Of a DNA stretch of 64,000 bases, positions 23,948-34,259 are shown piece after piece; positions within the stretch are counted from its first letter, which is position 1, and every line of letters starts with the position of its first letter. The notes below the pieces were generated by a model. The model saw nothing but the letters and a program-made list of their open reading frames with translations. It had not been told where the DNA came from and did no database searches. Made by a program: the position numbers and the translations under genes. The stretch covers positions 1,922,001-1,986,000 of the forward strand of contig CBDCFD010000007.1 in assembly GCA_965216155.1 (NCBI GenBank). Reading direction: 5' to 3'. Origin of the DNA: CATOSP01 sp965216155 (GTDB lineage Bacteria > Chloroflexota > Dehalococcoidia > Lucifugimonadales > UBA3495).

Positions 23948-24369
23948 ATGACGATAACTACTGACAAAGAGCAGGAAGCGTTCGGCCTCGTCCTGGAGCG
24001 CCACAAGAGCAGCGCGTCTGAGAACGACATCCGAGCCGCGTTCCAGCGTTTCATGGAAACGGCCAGCATAGCCGCCCCGGCGGAGACAATCACCGGAGGG
24101 CCGCCGGGGATCGGCAACCCCGGCCGGATGGACCTCTACGTCCACAACACCTGCGTCGAGTTCAAGAAGGACATCGTGCGGAACGGACTACTACTTCGCC
24201 GGAAGGCGGAAGCAGTTCCGGGTCCGGTACGACAAAATAGTCGCCTTCGAGCCCTTCAGCGATGGGTTCGGCATCATGCGGGACGCCCAGACCGCCAAGC
24301 CCCAGACCTTCCGGACCAGCGACGGCTGGTTCGCCTACAACCTGGCCGTGAACCTGGCCCAGATGTAGC
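23948..24369 (+). pseudogene. Chimeric remnant: restriction-type nuclease head joined to a PH-like tail
   Basis: From ATG 23948 the frame reads KEQEAFGLVLERHKSSASEN and GNPGRMDLYVHNTCVEFKKD, a D...ExK arrangement at the start of restriction/methylase-type proteins. Near 24183 the frame ends in sense; the other frame continues YYFAGRRKQFRVRYDKIVAF, PFSDGFGIMRD and SDGWFAYNLAVNLAQM, which resembles bacterial PH-like domains found at the C-terminus of unrelated proteins. The two parts were probably joined by a deletion. Confidence 0.45.
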
Positions 24370-24803
24370 CGGTCTCGACCCGAATCCGGGCCCCAACAAA
24401 ACCACTGGCTCTTCAACTGCTCAAGCAACCAGATATTCACGACGCACCGGCGGAAGGGGCCGGATGTGCGGCGCCCCACCAAGCCGGAGCGCCTCAGCGC
24501 GCAGATGCCAGGCGCAACGTGGGAGGACCGCCAATTGCCTCCACATCAAATCTTCACCGGAAACCGCCGCTGCTTGAAACCATATTTTCACCATCAATTC
24601 ACTCAAACAGGCTATGATCAACTGCTTGGAAGCGATCGAGAACCGGCTCATGCCCACGCCCCGCACGGGACAGGCCCTCAACAAGGGCCGGACGGTCCAC
24701 CCCAACCCGGAAAATAACCGGGCAACCCCCAGGGTAACCGATCGAGCATCGGGATTATACAACTGACAGGAAACTACCCAATCTGAGGAGCAGAACCACT
24801 GCC
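24370..24803. other. Intergenic stretch, no gene seen
   Basis: No convincing coding frame or RNA. It leads into the lipoprotein gene at 24804. Confidence 0.4.
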
Positions 24804-26192
24804 ATGTCGAAACTACTGTATTGCGCGCTCTTCATCGCCCTGACGGCCCTCTTGGCCTGTTCCGGCCCGGAGACGAGTCCATCCCCAACCGCCGCGGCCG
24901 CGGCCCAGGCCCCGACGGCCGCATCCATTCCGGCACCGACCACCGCTCCGGCAGAAGCCCCGGCGCCAACGACCGCGCCCCCGGAAACAACTCCGGAGTC
25001 CGGAATGCTCGTCCCCCTCGACATGAACAGTCCGGAAGCCTTCATGTCCCAGCTGTCCAAAGATGAGCAGTCCTGCATCTCGGAAACCGGAGACCCCCGG
25101 CATCTGCTGATGTTGATGAGCGGCCCGGGCCCCGGCTCACCACAGGATGTCCAGGACGCCCAAGAGTCGGTCCGGTGCCTGGGGGAAGAAACGCTGCTCC
25201 GGCTGTTTCTGACCGGACTCATCGGCCAGACCGGGCCGCTGAGCGCAGATACGTCCTCCTGCGTCCGCCGCGGATTCCAGGACTTTGACATCGCCGCCGT
25301 GCTGCTCTCCTCGAGTATGGGACCCGGCGGTGAAGGGGCCGCCATGATGGGCGGCATGGCAGGATTCGTCCTGACGCTCTCCTGCCTGAACGAGGAAGAA
25401 TGGCAAATTGCCAGCCCCCGCCTGGGCCTGGGACCAGACGACCGGGAGAGCCTGCAATGCGTGACGAGCCAGTTGGGCGGGCCCGAGGGATTGGCCGCAG
25501 CGATGCAGCCAAGGGACGGGGAACCCCCCACCGCCTACATCAACGCGGCAACAGCATGCGGGCTGCAGACAGCCGGGGGTCCGGGACCCGGAATGCCCGG
25601 ACCCCCAGGACCCAGAACTCCCAGCCCCGCCGGCGCGAACGGCACAGAGCTGCTCACGTCCGATCTGTCCGGCGCCGAGATGTCCTGCCTGTCGGAAATC
25701 GGAGACCCGCAGCAGCTGCTGACGATGATGAACAACCCGGAGCTCGCGCCGCCGCAGGAAAGGGACGCATTGACCGGATGCCTGGAGCACGAGACCCTCC
25801 TGAAGATATTCCTGAAGGGATTCACGAACCAGACCGGACCGCTGAGCGGCGACACCTCAGCCTGTGTCAGCGCCGGGCTCCGGGACTTCGACCTGCGCGC
25901 CATGATGCTCACCAACCCGGAAGGACCCGGCGGGCAGGCCGCCATGGTAAAGGGTATGGCGGGAATCCTGATCACGCTCTCCTGCCTGAACGAAGAGGAA
26001 TGGCGGGCTGCCAGCCCGGCACTGGACCTGCAGCCCGAAGGCAGGGAAGCCCTGCAGTGTGTCATGAACAAGCTGGGCGGACCCGAAGGAGTCGAAACGT
26101 CGCTGGAATCCAAAGAGGGAGAGTCGCCCCTCGCCCTATTCAAGGCGGCAGCCGAGTGCGGGCTGACGATGATGGGAGGACCACCGGGCTAG
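24804..26192 (+). CDS. Lipoprotein with two copies of a Cys-containing extracellular domain
   Basis: 462 residues. Lipoprotein signal with LLAC (Cys19), a Thr/Pro/Ala spacer to about 65, then two related halves (about 70-265 and 280-460). Each half has EQSCISE or EMSCLSE, a CLEHETLL-type motif, QTGPLSxDTS followed by Cys, LTLSCLNEEEW, and a final ECGL. The shared pattern appears again, more divergent, near the start of the lipoprotein at 37783. The domain family is unknown to me; the even cysteine pattern suggests disulfides outside the membrane. The stop TAG coincides with the first bases of a MITE (26190), so the original C-terminus may be missing. Confidence 0.7.
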   Translation: MSKLLYCALFIALTALLACSGPETSPSPTAAAAAQAPTAASIPAPTTAPAEAPAPTTAPPETTPESGMLVPLDMNSPEAFMSQLSKDEQSCISETGDPRHLLMLMSGPGPGSPQDVQDAQESVRCLGEETLLRLFLTGLIGQTGPLSADTSSCVRRGFQDFDIAAVLLSSSMGPGGEGAAMMGGMAGFVLTLSCLNEEEWQIASPRLGLGPDDRESLQCVTSQLGGPEGLAAAMQPRDGEPPTAYINAATACGLQTAGGPGPGMPGPPGPRTPSPAGANGTELLTSDLSGAEMSCLSEIGDPQQLLTMMNNPELAPPQERDALTGCLEHETLLKIFLKGFTNQTGPLSGDTSACVSAGLRDFDLRAMMLTNPEGPGGQAAMVKGMAGILITLSCLNEEEWRAASPALDLQPEGREALQCVMNKLGGPEGVETSLESKEGESPLALFKAAAECGLTMMGGPPG

Positions 26193-26337
26193 ACTACAGT
26201 CGCACTAACACTGACTCGGCGCTTTCGGCCTCAAATTTAGCTTGTTCTCAATAAGATTTAGGGCGTTGCCGTAGCTAGACGTTGCGATTTTCAAGGGTGG
26301 CCAACACTCCAAGCGGCCATCTGCGGCTGTAGTACTA
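26190..26337. mobile_element. MITE family D, copy 1 (148 bp)
   Basis: Nearly identical to 37618-37766. Ends are tagactacagtcgc on the left and gcggctgtagtacta on the right, TA-bounded inverted repeats. It starts in the stop codon of the preceding gene. Confidence 0.85.
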
Positions 26338-26387
26338 GACCCGAGAGCCGCAGGACGCTCGACGACATGGGCAGCGGCAGCCGAATG

Positions 26388-27190
26388 TCCACAGGCCCTG
26401 TACACCGACCGGCACCCGGTCTTCAAGCACAAGTCGGAATATCAGCCTGCCGGCACGCCCACCCAGTTCGGACGGGCAATGGAGGAACTGGGGGTTCAAG
26501 TGATATTCGCCCTGTCGCCCCAGGCCAAGGGCCGAGTCGAGCGGGCGGCCGGAACCTTCCAGGACCGGCTGATCACGGAACTGCGGCTCTCGGGAGCAAC
26601 CACCTTTGAGCAGGCCAGGGCCGTGTTGAAGCAGTTCCTCCCCAGGTTCAACCGGCGTTTTGGAGTTCCGGCCCAGTGTCCCGAGCCAGTGTCCCGAGCC
26701 CGCATTCCGGCCCTTGCAGGTGGACCTGCCCTTGGAACAAGTCCTGTGCTTCAAGCACCGCAGGAGAGTGGCCAGGGACAACACCGTGAAGTACCAGAGG
26801 CACACCCTGCAGCTGCTTCCCGATCCAAAGCGCCGCAGCTATGCCGCAGCTATGCCGCAGCTATGCCGGGGCGGTTGTGGTGGTGCTGGAAGGACTGGAC
26901 GGCCGGCTGTCAGTGCAGCATGAGGGACGCATCATTGCTGCCCAGGAGGCGCCGCCCAGTCCGGGAACTCTCCGCAAGGCCGAAGGGACTCTCCCAACCG
27001 CACCTATCCTGATTCCCGATCCCGGGCTCTCGTCAACAGCTTCGGCGAGCGCTCTCGAACTGCTGAACTCCCAGGCCGGTCCAGAAGATGACCACAGCGC
27101 TGCAGTTGGCGATGCTGCCATCACAGAGTTGCAGGTAACCACATCACCGAGGAAGCCGACATTCCTGCAGAGGGAGAGAGGAAGGCGGTG
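26388..27190 (+). pseudogene. ISNCY-type transposase remnant, frameshifted
   Basis: ALYTDRHPVFKHKSEYQPAG, then FGRAMEELGVQVIFALSPQA and KGRVERAAGTFQDRLITELR are the integrase-core half of an ISNCY-like transposase with its catalytic glutamate. Later pieces (DLPLEQVLCFKHRRRVARDN, LQLLPDPKRRSYA, VVVVLEGLDGRLSVQHEGR) lie in other frames. Tandem duplications of 13 bp (26673-26698) and 11 bp three times (26835-26867) explain two of the shifts. The N-terminal part is missing. Confidence 0.75.
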
Positions 27191-27394
27191 CAGCAGGCCA
27201 AGCTCCAGGGATTGTCCATTCGAAGGATGGCGAGGGAGTTGGGAATTCACAGAGACACGGTGAGAAGATACATTGATGCGGAAAGCCCGCCGACGCGGCG
27301 ACCCCCGACCGCATCCACAACCTCGCCATCTGATACCATCGCAGACCAACCGAGTGACATTTCTGCCGAACACTTAGACGGACATTTATCCTGA
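27188..27394 (+). pseudogene. Transposase HTH fragment (IS21/ISL3-like)
   Basis: QQAKLQGLSIRRMARELGIH followed by RDTVRRYIDAESPPTRRP is a helix-turn-helix found at the start of IS21 IstA and in ISL3-type transposases. Only 68 residues remain before a stop. Confidence 0.5.
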
Positions 27395-27408
27395 ACAGCG
27401 ACAGCCGA

Positions 27409-28125
27409 ATGTCAGTCGGTCAATCCGCCCACATGGCCCAATTTACCTCCGCCGATTACCGTTTGGGGTTCGTGCTGAAATGTCCCAAGAAGCGTTTGCT
27501 CAAGGCCGATCCGGCCCGGCGGGCTGCCTTTGTGGCGGAGTATGCCGTCCCGACGGCGGAAGCGCACCGAACTGGGGCCAAGATATTCTTCGCCGACGAG
27601 GCGCACTTCCAAGCGGATGGGGACCTGCGGGGCAAGTGGGTATTGCAGGGAGAACCGGCGCTGGTGGACTCCACCAGTCCGCGGCGGGGCGAGAAAGCCA
27701 GCTACTATTCGGCGGTGTGTCTGGAGACCGGCGACGTGGAACTGATGGGACTGGAGGACAACAGCAATGCCGCCACCTCTGCCGCTTTCCTGGGGCAACT
27801 GCGAGCGCGGTTTGACGAACCGCTGACCGTGATCTGGGACAATTCTCCAGCCCATCGCGGCGACGCGCTACGGGCCCACCTGGTCACGCCTGAGTTGCGC
27901 CTGCGCCCGGTGAACCTGCCCAGCTATAGCCCAGACTTCAACGCTGATGAAGCCATTTGGGGCTGGGTGCGCCAGGAGGTGACCGCCAACTTGTGCCTGG
28001 GCACCAAGGCTGCGGTGCAGGACAAAGTGGGCGACTTTTTCGCCCGCCTGGCCGATCGTCGGGAAGAAGTCAAGCGGCGATGCCGGACCGTGCTCCAAGC
28101 ACGGGCGGAAGAACTAATTGAACCA
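27409..28125 (+). pseudogene. IS630-family transposase, N-terminally truncated (copy C)
   Basis: The catalytic domain is well kept: FFADEAHFQADGDLRGKWVL (first Asp), VIWDNSPAHRGDALRAHL (second Asp), SYSPDFNADEAIWGWVRQEV (Glu), then LGTKAAVQDKVGDFFARLAD. It is a close relative of copy A at 11068 but without its insertions. The N-terminal helix-turn-helix is gone; the frame begins in unrelated sequence at 27409. After about 28125 the open frame only continues through MITE-like DNA. Confidence 0.85.
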
Positions 28126-28330
28126 ATACCAAGGTGGGATGTGCATTTCGGAATCTTGAAGATGACCGAAAGGGCTCCACGGCTCCTCTTATCACCTTCA
28201 GACCCCAACTGGGGTCGCCCGCTACAGTGCGGTCTAGCAATATGTACATCTCACCTTGGCTTCAGTTTAGAAGCGGCCAAACCGATTTTCACCGCACCGC
28301 AAATGTATATCCCACCTTGGCTTCAGTTTA
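28126..28330. mobile_element. MITE-B-like element nested in the end of IS630 copy C
   Basis: accaaggtgggatgtgcat near 28127 and tcaccttggcttcagttta ending at 28269 bound a degenerate MITE; a second right end, cccaccttggcttcagttta ending at 28330, is probably the terminus of the host IS630. The arrangement means a MITE inserted next to the end of its relative. Confidence 0.55.
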
Positions 28331-28336
28331 GGAAAC

Positions 28337-28356
28337 GGGCCGCCAACCGGCGGCCC
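28337..28356 (-). terminator. Hairpin terminator after the LLM monooxygenase
   Basis: gggccgccaaccggcggccc, an 8-bp GC stem with a 4-nt loop, 31 bp beyond the stop codon at 28387. Confidence 0.6.
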
Positions 28357-28386
28357 GCCCTAATTCCCTCCAATCAAACTCCCCGC

Positions 28387-29502
28387 CTATTTGAAGTGGG
28401 GGATGACGTCTTCGGAGAGGCACTTCAAGGTGTCCATGACTACCTCGCGGGGGACGGATGATGTCCAGTTGCACTCGAACATAATCTCGTCGGTAGTGAA
28501 GGCCTCCCTGAACATGTGGATCTTCTCGACCACCTCTTCCGGCGTGCCGAAGAGGTTGACTTCCTCGGTGGCATCGGGGCCGGCGCTGCCGGCGTCAGTG
28601 CTGCCGATGGCGACACGGCCCGCGTAATAGATGCGGGCGAGGTCCATGAGGTTTTCGACGCGGCGGTCGGCCTTTTCCTGGGTGTCGGCGACGAGAGTGG
28701 GCACCCGGACGACGGTGGTAGGATCTCCTTCATGCCCCGCCTCTATCCACGCCTTGCGGTAGGCATTGACGTCCTCGCGGAGGACGGCGGAGCCCCGCAG
28801 GTTGTGAGGGGAACTGCCGGCGCCGATGGCAATGCGGTATCCCTGCTCGCCCATGGGCACGAAGCTCTCCTGGCTGTCCACGGGAAGCAGCATGGGCATG
28901 GGCTTCTGCACGGGCTTGGGGATGCTCATGTAGCTCTCGTAGAAGGCGGGGTAGTTGAAGTACTTGCCCTCGAAACCGGAGAATCTGTCCTCGTTCCAGA
29001 TCTGCTTGAGAAGCTCAAGGTACTCGAAGAAGTACTCCCGGCGCTCGGCAGAGCCGCGAGTGCGGGCCCCTGCACCGTAGATGAAGCGTCCCTCGCTGAT
29101 CTGGTCAACGATGGCAACCTGTTCCGCGACTTGGAAGGGGTCCTCGGGCTGGAGGTTGTCGAAGGCGTACCTTTCGTGGGGCAACGCCCGCGGGGATACG
29201 GTCTCACTGGGCAACCGTAGGGTCGGGCGGTGGATGGAGGTGCCAATCCCTATGTTCTTGGTGTGGTTGGCGATGACGGCGGACAGCATGAGGGACTGGG
29301 GGTCCATGCTGCCCTGGGTGGAGAAGTGACCACCGCCGAACCAGACGTAGTCCCAGCCCGCGTCCTCGATGTGCTCGATCTCCCGGAAGTTCTGCTTGTA
29401 GGCCTCGGCTTCGAGGAGCTTGCCGCCCTGATAGTCGGGGTCCCAGGGGACCTTGCCGCCCTCGTAAACGGCGTTCCAAGTGGTAAACAATCCAAAGTCC
29501 AT
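28387..29502 (-). CDS. LLM class flavin-dependent oxidoreductase (luciferase-like)
   Basis: 371-residue flavin-dependent monooxygenase of the bacterial luciferase family: MDFGLFTTWN start, HIEDAGWDYVWFGGGHF, VAEQVAIVDQISEGRFIYGA with the usual GR motif, and a C-terminal FGTPEEVVEKIHMFREAF. These enzymes use reduced FMN and oxygen to oxidise diverse organic compounds and are strongly expanded in SAR202-type Chloroflexota. The ATG at 29502 has AGGAGG 7 bases upstream; the frame is open to 29580 without a site. No flavin reductase is adjacent. Substrate unknown. Confidence 0.9.
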   Translation of the reverse strand: MDFGLFTTWNAVYEGGKVPWDPDYQGGKLLEAEAYKQNFREIEHIEDAGWDYVWFGGGHFSTQGSMDPQSLMLSAVIANHTKNIGIGTSIHRPTLRLPSETVSPRALPHERYAFDNLQPEDPFQVAEQVAIVDQISEGRFIYGAGARTRGSAERREYFFEYLELLKQIWNEDRFSGFEGKYFNYPAFYESYMSIPKPVQKPMPMLLPVDSQESFVPMGEQGYRIAIGAGSSPHNLRGSAVLREDVNAYRKAWIEAGHEGDPTTVVRVPTLVADTQEKADRRVENLMDLARIYYAGRVAIGSTDAGSAGPDATEEVNLFGTPEEVVEKIHMFREAFTTDEIMFECNWTSSVPREVVMDTLKCLSEDVIPHFK

Positions 29503-29599
29503 GCTCGCCCCTCCTGTAAAAGTATGGGCATACGATTCCATGTTACTCCCGATGGTATTCCCGCGGGCTGGCAGAGTCAACGTTGAGTTCCGCCCATCA

Positions 29600-29728
29600 G
29601 GGCGATAGAAAGGAAGCAGCCTCTATTGTGTTCTGCTCATCCTCAGCTAGCCGCAGGGCGCCCTCACCATAGACCGATGGTTCGAAAGGTTCACCGTGAC
29701 CGGGTGAAAGAGGAGCCCGCGACGCCGT
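29600..29728 (-). pseudogene. Possible C-terminal gene tail cut off by IS607
   Basis: The minus-strand frame outside the IS607 end reads GHGEPFEPSVYGEGALRLAE and ends TIEAASFLSP with a stop. It looks like a natural protein end but is too short to identify. Confidence 0.25.
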
Positions 29729-29859
29729 TGTAAAAAAGGTTGACTTTGGTAACAAGACCAATGCCGGCCTTTCCTGAGACGCTACCCGAAGGGGGAAGCG
29801 CCGCCGCCCCAACAGTTCAGGACGGCTCCGCCCGGGAATCTCACCCGGGAACACCGATC

Positions 29860-31430
29860 TGATCTCAGCTCAAGCCACCACCCGGGCCGAAGCCTGTTTG
29901 ACAGCCTGAACCGGATTGGGGCGGTCTCGCGACCTCCCCCGCCGGCGCTGCGCTGCAAGCGCCGGTCTCAACTGCCCCAGGACCGCGCCCCAGTGCGTCC
30001 ATACGTGCTTCACGCGCTTCCTCGCGGGTACGGTGAAGGCGACATGTCCGCCCCCTGCCGTCAGGACACTCCCGGCGGCGCGGAACGCGCTCGGAACAGC
30101 CGAGTAAACGCCGGGCCAGCACCAAGGCCGCAGCCTGGTGCACCGTCAGCCCGTAGCGCTCCATGAACTTCACCCGGCGCCGATGACGGAACTGAAGGCC
30201 GGGTTGACCTGAAACACCTCTACTCCATTCCGGTGGCCGCGGGAGATGAAATAGGCCTTGATCTTGCCGTAGCTGAAGGAAGACAGCATCCTGGCGTACT
30301 TCGGGGACTCGCCCTCCAGTTGGGCCTTCTTCCGCCGGAAGTCCAGCCGCTCAATCACGACGGGTTTGCCCGCCTGCCGGGCACATGCTCCACCACCCCG
30401 GCCACCGAGTCCCCGATCAGCGCCTCAGCCTGATGGCTGGACCGGCCGTAGGTCGCCAGCGGGGCACGCCAAGCTCGAAGGTAGTTGCCGCTGGCGTCGG
30501 TCTCGGCCACGGCCAGGTGGCCGGCATTCAGGTCCACTCCAATGGCGCCGCGCCCCCGGTCCGTCACCGCGGGCACGGGGGCCATCTTCGTGGTGACGAA
30601 CACCCGCCATCCCTTCTCATCCCGCTTGAAGCGGTACGATATTGCCTGTCCCAGAGACGTTGCCCGGGCCGCCCTTTCGCCGTCCCGGCGCCTGCACTCT
30701 GCAAACTCCAGGTTGGCCTGCAGGGCCGCCAGCGCCTGGCCGTGGCCGTAGGCGAACCGCACCCCTTCGATGACCAGGTATTTGCCATGTTCCCCGGCGA
30801 GGCAATCCGGCATCCGCATCCGCAGGGTCAGGGAGCCGTCGCCGGCAACCCCCGCCACGCACAGCTGGCAGCCGCCGGTCTCGTCCCGGCTGCCCAGCAC
30901 GAAGAACTCGCCGCTGCGGGCATCCCGCCAACCGGCCAGCCACTCCTCATGGCTGCCGTAGCCGTTGGCCTCCAGGTTGTACTGGCCGCGCCAGAGCTTC
31001 CTGCCGCCGAAGCACAGCCGGACCAGGCCCGCCGCCGCGTCGGCCTCGACCCGCGCCAACCTGGACCGCAGGTTATCCAGCCGGCGCATCTTCTGATGGA
31101 CCCTGTGCCGGTCACCCTTCTTCCCCGCGTTTGCCAACTCCCTGCCAGCCCTGCGGACCAGGCCCTTCAGGGTCTCGACGTGCAGCAGTTGGGACTCCCG
31201 CGCCCCCGATACCTTCCCCTCCAGGGATACCCGCACCGCGTTGAACATCCGGGCCGGTATGCCGTATTCCCTGACGCAGCCCCCTTCATCGATGCGGCGG
31301 ACCTCGATGCGGCGGACCTGCCGGAAGAGACCTCCGCAAACAGGTCCCGTTGGACCCTGCCGTACAGGGCCGCATAGGCGTACAAAGCCTCATCATTGCC
31401 CTCTATTCGCGTCTGGTACGTGGCCTGCAT
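29860..31430 (-). pseudogene. TnpB-type RNA-guided nuclease homologue, frameshifted (copy 1)
   Basis: Same protein as the intact copy at 57362-59051. Here a missing G near 31275, an extra CA at about 30381 (gggcacatgc against gggcatgc) and an insertion near 30179 break the frame. The fragment 30355-31248 keeps most of the N-terminal half and the first RuvC aspartate (GVDLNAGHLAV). Its ATG at 31430 overlaps the tnpA stop by one base. Confidence 0.85.
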
Positions 31431-32020
31431 CAGATCTCCCCGGCCGCGGCGACAGCCCGCTCGGCCCTTCTCCGGGCGGAACGCTTCCCGTACAGACGGG
31501 CGCAGAGGGAAGTCATCGCCTCGGTCGCGTCCCGGAGCAGGTCGTCCTCGACCTCCCCATCGTCCACCACCAGGATGCGGCAACCCCGGGCCGGCAGGGC
31601 GGCTTCGATGTACTCGAACCCGAAACGGCAGAGCCGCTCCCGGTGTTCGACTATGATCGTGCCCACCGAGGGGTCGCCGATGATCCGGCGCAACTGCCGC
31701 CGGTTGCCGTTCAGACCGGACCCGATTTCCTTGACGACCTCATCGGGGCGGCAATCATGCTGAGTGGCCCACTCGGCCAGCCTGCCGGCCTGGCGGTCGA
31801 GACCGCCGCGCTGGTCCGCGGAGGAAACGCTGGCGTACAGCACGCACCGCGCACCGCCCTCGGGAGGAACGATGACGTAATACCGGCCATTGGGGAGTTG
31901 CTCGATCTGAAGGCCGGGGGGGCAATTTGCCCTGCCGGTGCAGACGGGAGGTGGTGGCCTTGTTGAAGCCGTAGAGACGGCCCCAGGCAGTCAGGTTGAT
32001 GCGCTTTCTGCTAACGTCTA
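31430..32020 (-). pseudogene. IS607-type serine recombinase TnpA, frameshifted (copy 1)
   Basis: The catalytic part (LYASVSSADQRGGLDRQAGR) is intact from 31843 down. The N-terminal MerR-like HTH lies in another frame because a G run at 31916-31922 has seven G where the other copy has six. One base would restore the 196-residue protein. Confidence 0.8.
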
Positions 32021-32071
32021 TACAATACTGTTATATACCGTATTCCGAACAGTTGCCAATCCCTTGGGTCC

Positions 32072-32430
32072 ACCAAGGAATCGGGTGCACCGGCGTCCTC
32101 AACTTCGATCAAATAGAAGAGATGAAAGACCGGGCCACCGAGAGAATCGACAGCGCCCTGATTGCCAACTGGAAGCTTCACAATGTCATCACCCAGGAAG
32201 ATATTGAGGACGCCGTCAGGGAGACGGCTGGCATCGTGGACGAGCAGAACGCGAACAATCCCGCGCACATAGCCATGACCGATACCTAAGAGAAGCGGGA
32301 CAATCTGATGAAAGACCCGGTCGTAACGGCGGTGTTGCAGATTATAGAAGAAGCCCTGTCCTCCACCAGCGCCTACGTTGAACCGGCGCTTTTCAGGAAT
32401 CGCAGGACGTTCAAGGCCAACGCGGGCTAG
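32072..32430 (+). pseudogene. Gene remnant downstream of IS607 copy 1
   Basis: The frame reads LNFDQIEEMKDRATERIDSA, LIANWKLHNVITQEDIEDAV then a TAA at 32287, and continues in the same frame as EKRDNLMKDPVVTAVLQIIE to a TAG at 32430. The protein is helical and unknown. The IS607 insertion removed its start and an in-frame stop splits the rest. Confidence 0.45.
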
Positions 32431-34157
32431 GAGGACCGGCCTTCCAGGGCCGGACGGTTTTCCGCCTCGGCGACGCGCGCCCCTTCAGCCACGTCTACCC
32501 GGGCCAGTACAATCGTGCCTGCGACGATTATCAACAGGATCGACGTTACTGCGACGCGAGTATCGAATACCGCTGTAGCCAAGATGTACAACATCGGGCC
32601 GAACACGGAAGAAGCCCTGCTCATAAAGCCAAAGAACGAGAAGAATTCGCCGCTGCGCGATTGGGGTGTAATCTGGGCGAAAAGGCTTCTGGCAAGAGCC
32701 TGGCTGCCGCCGATTACCACCCCGACGGAGGTCCCAAGAAGCAGCCACTGGTATCCGGCGTCCAGTCCAAGCGGCTCCCATAGCGCGGCACGGACCACCA
32801 AAGGCCACCAGTCCAGCGGGCCGTCGCCCAACACGGCGGGGTGGGCGGGACCTACGGCGGACTTGCCGTCCATGCCGCCGCCCCGGAACGACATGCTGTA
32901 GGCCACGCCGCCGGAACCTTGTACAGCCTCCGGCAGGCTCCGGACCGCTTGGGGCTTCAGGACGGCGCCCTTGCTGAGGACCCAGCGCTCGCCTTCCCAG
33001 CGCATCTCGAACCCGTAGTCCGGCAACTCCGGAGCAGCATCGATGATGTAGTCGTTTGAGGCTTGGCGATAGCTCAGTTGAAAGTCGAAGTCGTCATGTT
33101 CTTTGGGCCATAACGGGGCTATGCCGACGCCGAAAAGGAGAACAACGCTCCAGCCGGCCAAGGCCGCCATCAAAGCCCGCTCGGTGGAAATCTTCTCCGC
33201 AAGCCATCCGAAGGCCTTGGCGCCGGGTAATGCAACGAACTGGATGATCACAATCGTCGCCATGTTGAAAGCGAGGGATATGCCTATCGTGTCGGCGGCG
33301 AAGGCCCCGGCAATGGCCAAGGCCGTCTGAATGCCGTCGTTGAACAGGACGTAGGCGGCCAGGAACACCAGGACTACCCGGAACCGCGCAAGCTCGCGGA
33401 ACGTCTTACCCAGTTCGCGGAACCCCATGGAAATCGCCGATACCGCCGTCTGACGGCCGGCGGCGCCATTGACCGGCGGCTCAGGCAATACCCGCAGCGT
33501 CCAGACCGCCCACCCGAACCACCAGACCCCAATGGAGGCGATAGAGGCCCTGGTAACCAGGTCGGCGATGCCGGAGTCTTTCGTCGCCAGAATCAACGCC
33601 AGATGGACCAGCAGGAGCAGTCCGCCTCCCGCGTAGCCGTAGGCGAAGCCGCGGCTGCTGATGTCGTCCAGCAGATGCCTTGGCCCGATGTGCGGCAGGA
33701 AGGCATTGTAGAAGACCAGGGACCCGGCGAAACCGACATTCGCCAGGGTGAACATGCCAAACAGCCATGCCCAGGGTTGCCCCGTATAAGCGGAGAAGAA
33801 GGCCAATACCGTAAAGAACGCACCCGCGGCTGTATAGGTCCAGAGAAGCGCCTTCTTGATAGGTATCCGGTCTGATATTATCCCCAGCAGCGGGCTGGAG
33901 ACGGCGACGGTGGCCGTAGAGATGGCGACTCCCAGGCTCCACATTGAGCTGGCCGTAAAAGTAACTCCCAGGAAGGTGGCGCTCTCGCCCAGAGCCTCTT
34001 TGAACAAGAGCACGAAGTAGACGGGGAAGATGGCGGCGACGCCGGAAGTAGCGAAGGCGGAGTTCGCCCAGTCGTACATGCACCAAGCGCGAATTATGCT
34101 GCGCTGGCGCAAGGGCAAGTCCTTGAATCTCATCAAATCCGTCAATCCATCCGCCAT
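32427..34157 (-). CDS. UMF1-family MFS transporter
   Basis: 576 residues with about 11-12 membrane segments. IIRAWCMYDWANSAFATSGV near the N-terminus is the signature of the Atg22/UMF1 branch of the major facilitator superfamily. A long external insertion (about residues 345-450) separates the last membrane bundles, ending FFSFFGFMSRASSVFGPMLY. Substrates of bacterial UMF1 proteins are unknown; related vacuolar proteins export amino acids. The last bases overlap the remnant upstream by four. It diverges from the ammonium transporter gene. Confidence 0.88.
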   Translation of the reverse strand: MADGLTDLMRFKDLPLRQRSIIRAWCMYDWANSAFATSGVAAIFPVYFVLLFKEALGESATFLGVTFTASSMWSLGVAISTATVAVSSPLLGIISDRIPIKKALLWTYTAAGAFFTVLAFFSAYTGQPWAWLFGMFTLANVGFAGSLVFYNAFLPHIGPRHLLDDISSRGFAYGYAGGGLLLLVHLALILATKDSGIADLVTRASIASIGVWWFGWAVWTLRVLPEPPVNGAAGRQTAVSAISMGFRELGKTFRELARFRVVLVFLAAYVLFNDGIQTALAIAGAFAADTIGISLAFNMATIVIIQFVALPGAKAFGWLAEKISTERALMAALAGWSVVLLFGVGIAPLWPKEHDDFDFQLSYRQASNDYIIDAAPELPDYGFEMRWEGERWVLSKGAVLKPQAVRSLPEAVQGSGGVAYSMSFRGGGMDGKSAVGPAHPAVLGDGPLDWWPLVVRAALWEPLGLDAGYQWLLLGTSVGVVIGGSQALARSLFAQITPQSRSGEFFSFFGFMSRASSVFGPMLYILATAVFDTRVAVTSILLIIVAGTIVLARVDVAEGARVAEAENRPALEGRSS

Positions 34158-34259
34158 GCCGGCCTGTCCCAGTCCATCCGCAAGATTGAAAACCGGGCAC
34201 TGCGTTACTATACTATGCCCGCAGTTGCGGGAAGCTAATCAACCCGGTCAGGGGAGATG

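Larger units (their letters stand above)
29729..32065 (-). mobile_element. IS607-family element, copy 1 (decayed)
   Basis: About 2.34 kb nearly identical to 57362-59685, from gttgtaaaaaaggttgactt on the left to gaacagttgccaa and ccctt on the right. It carries tnpA then tnpB on the minus strand, both frameshifted in this copy. IS607 elements move through a serine recombinase and leave no inverted repeats or target duplication. Confidence 0.85.
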
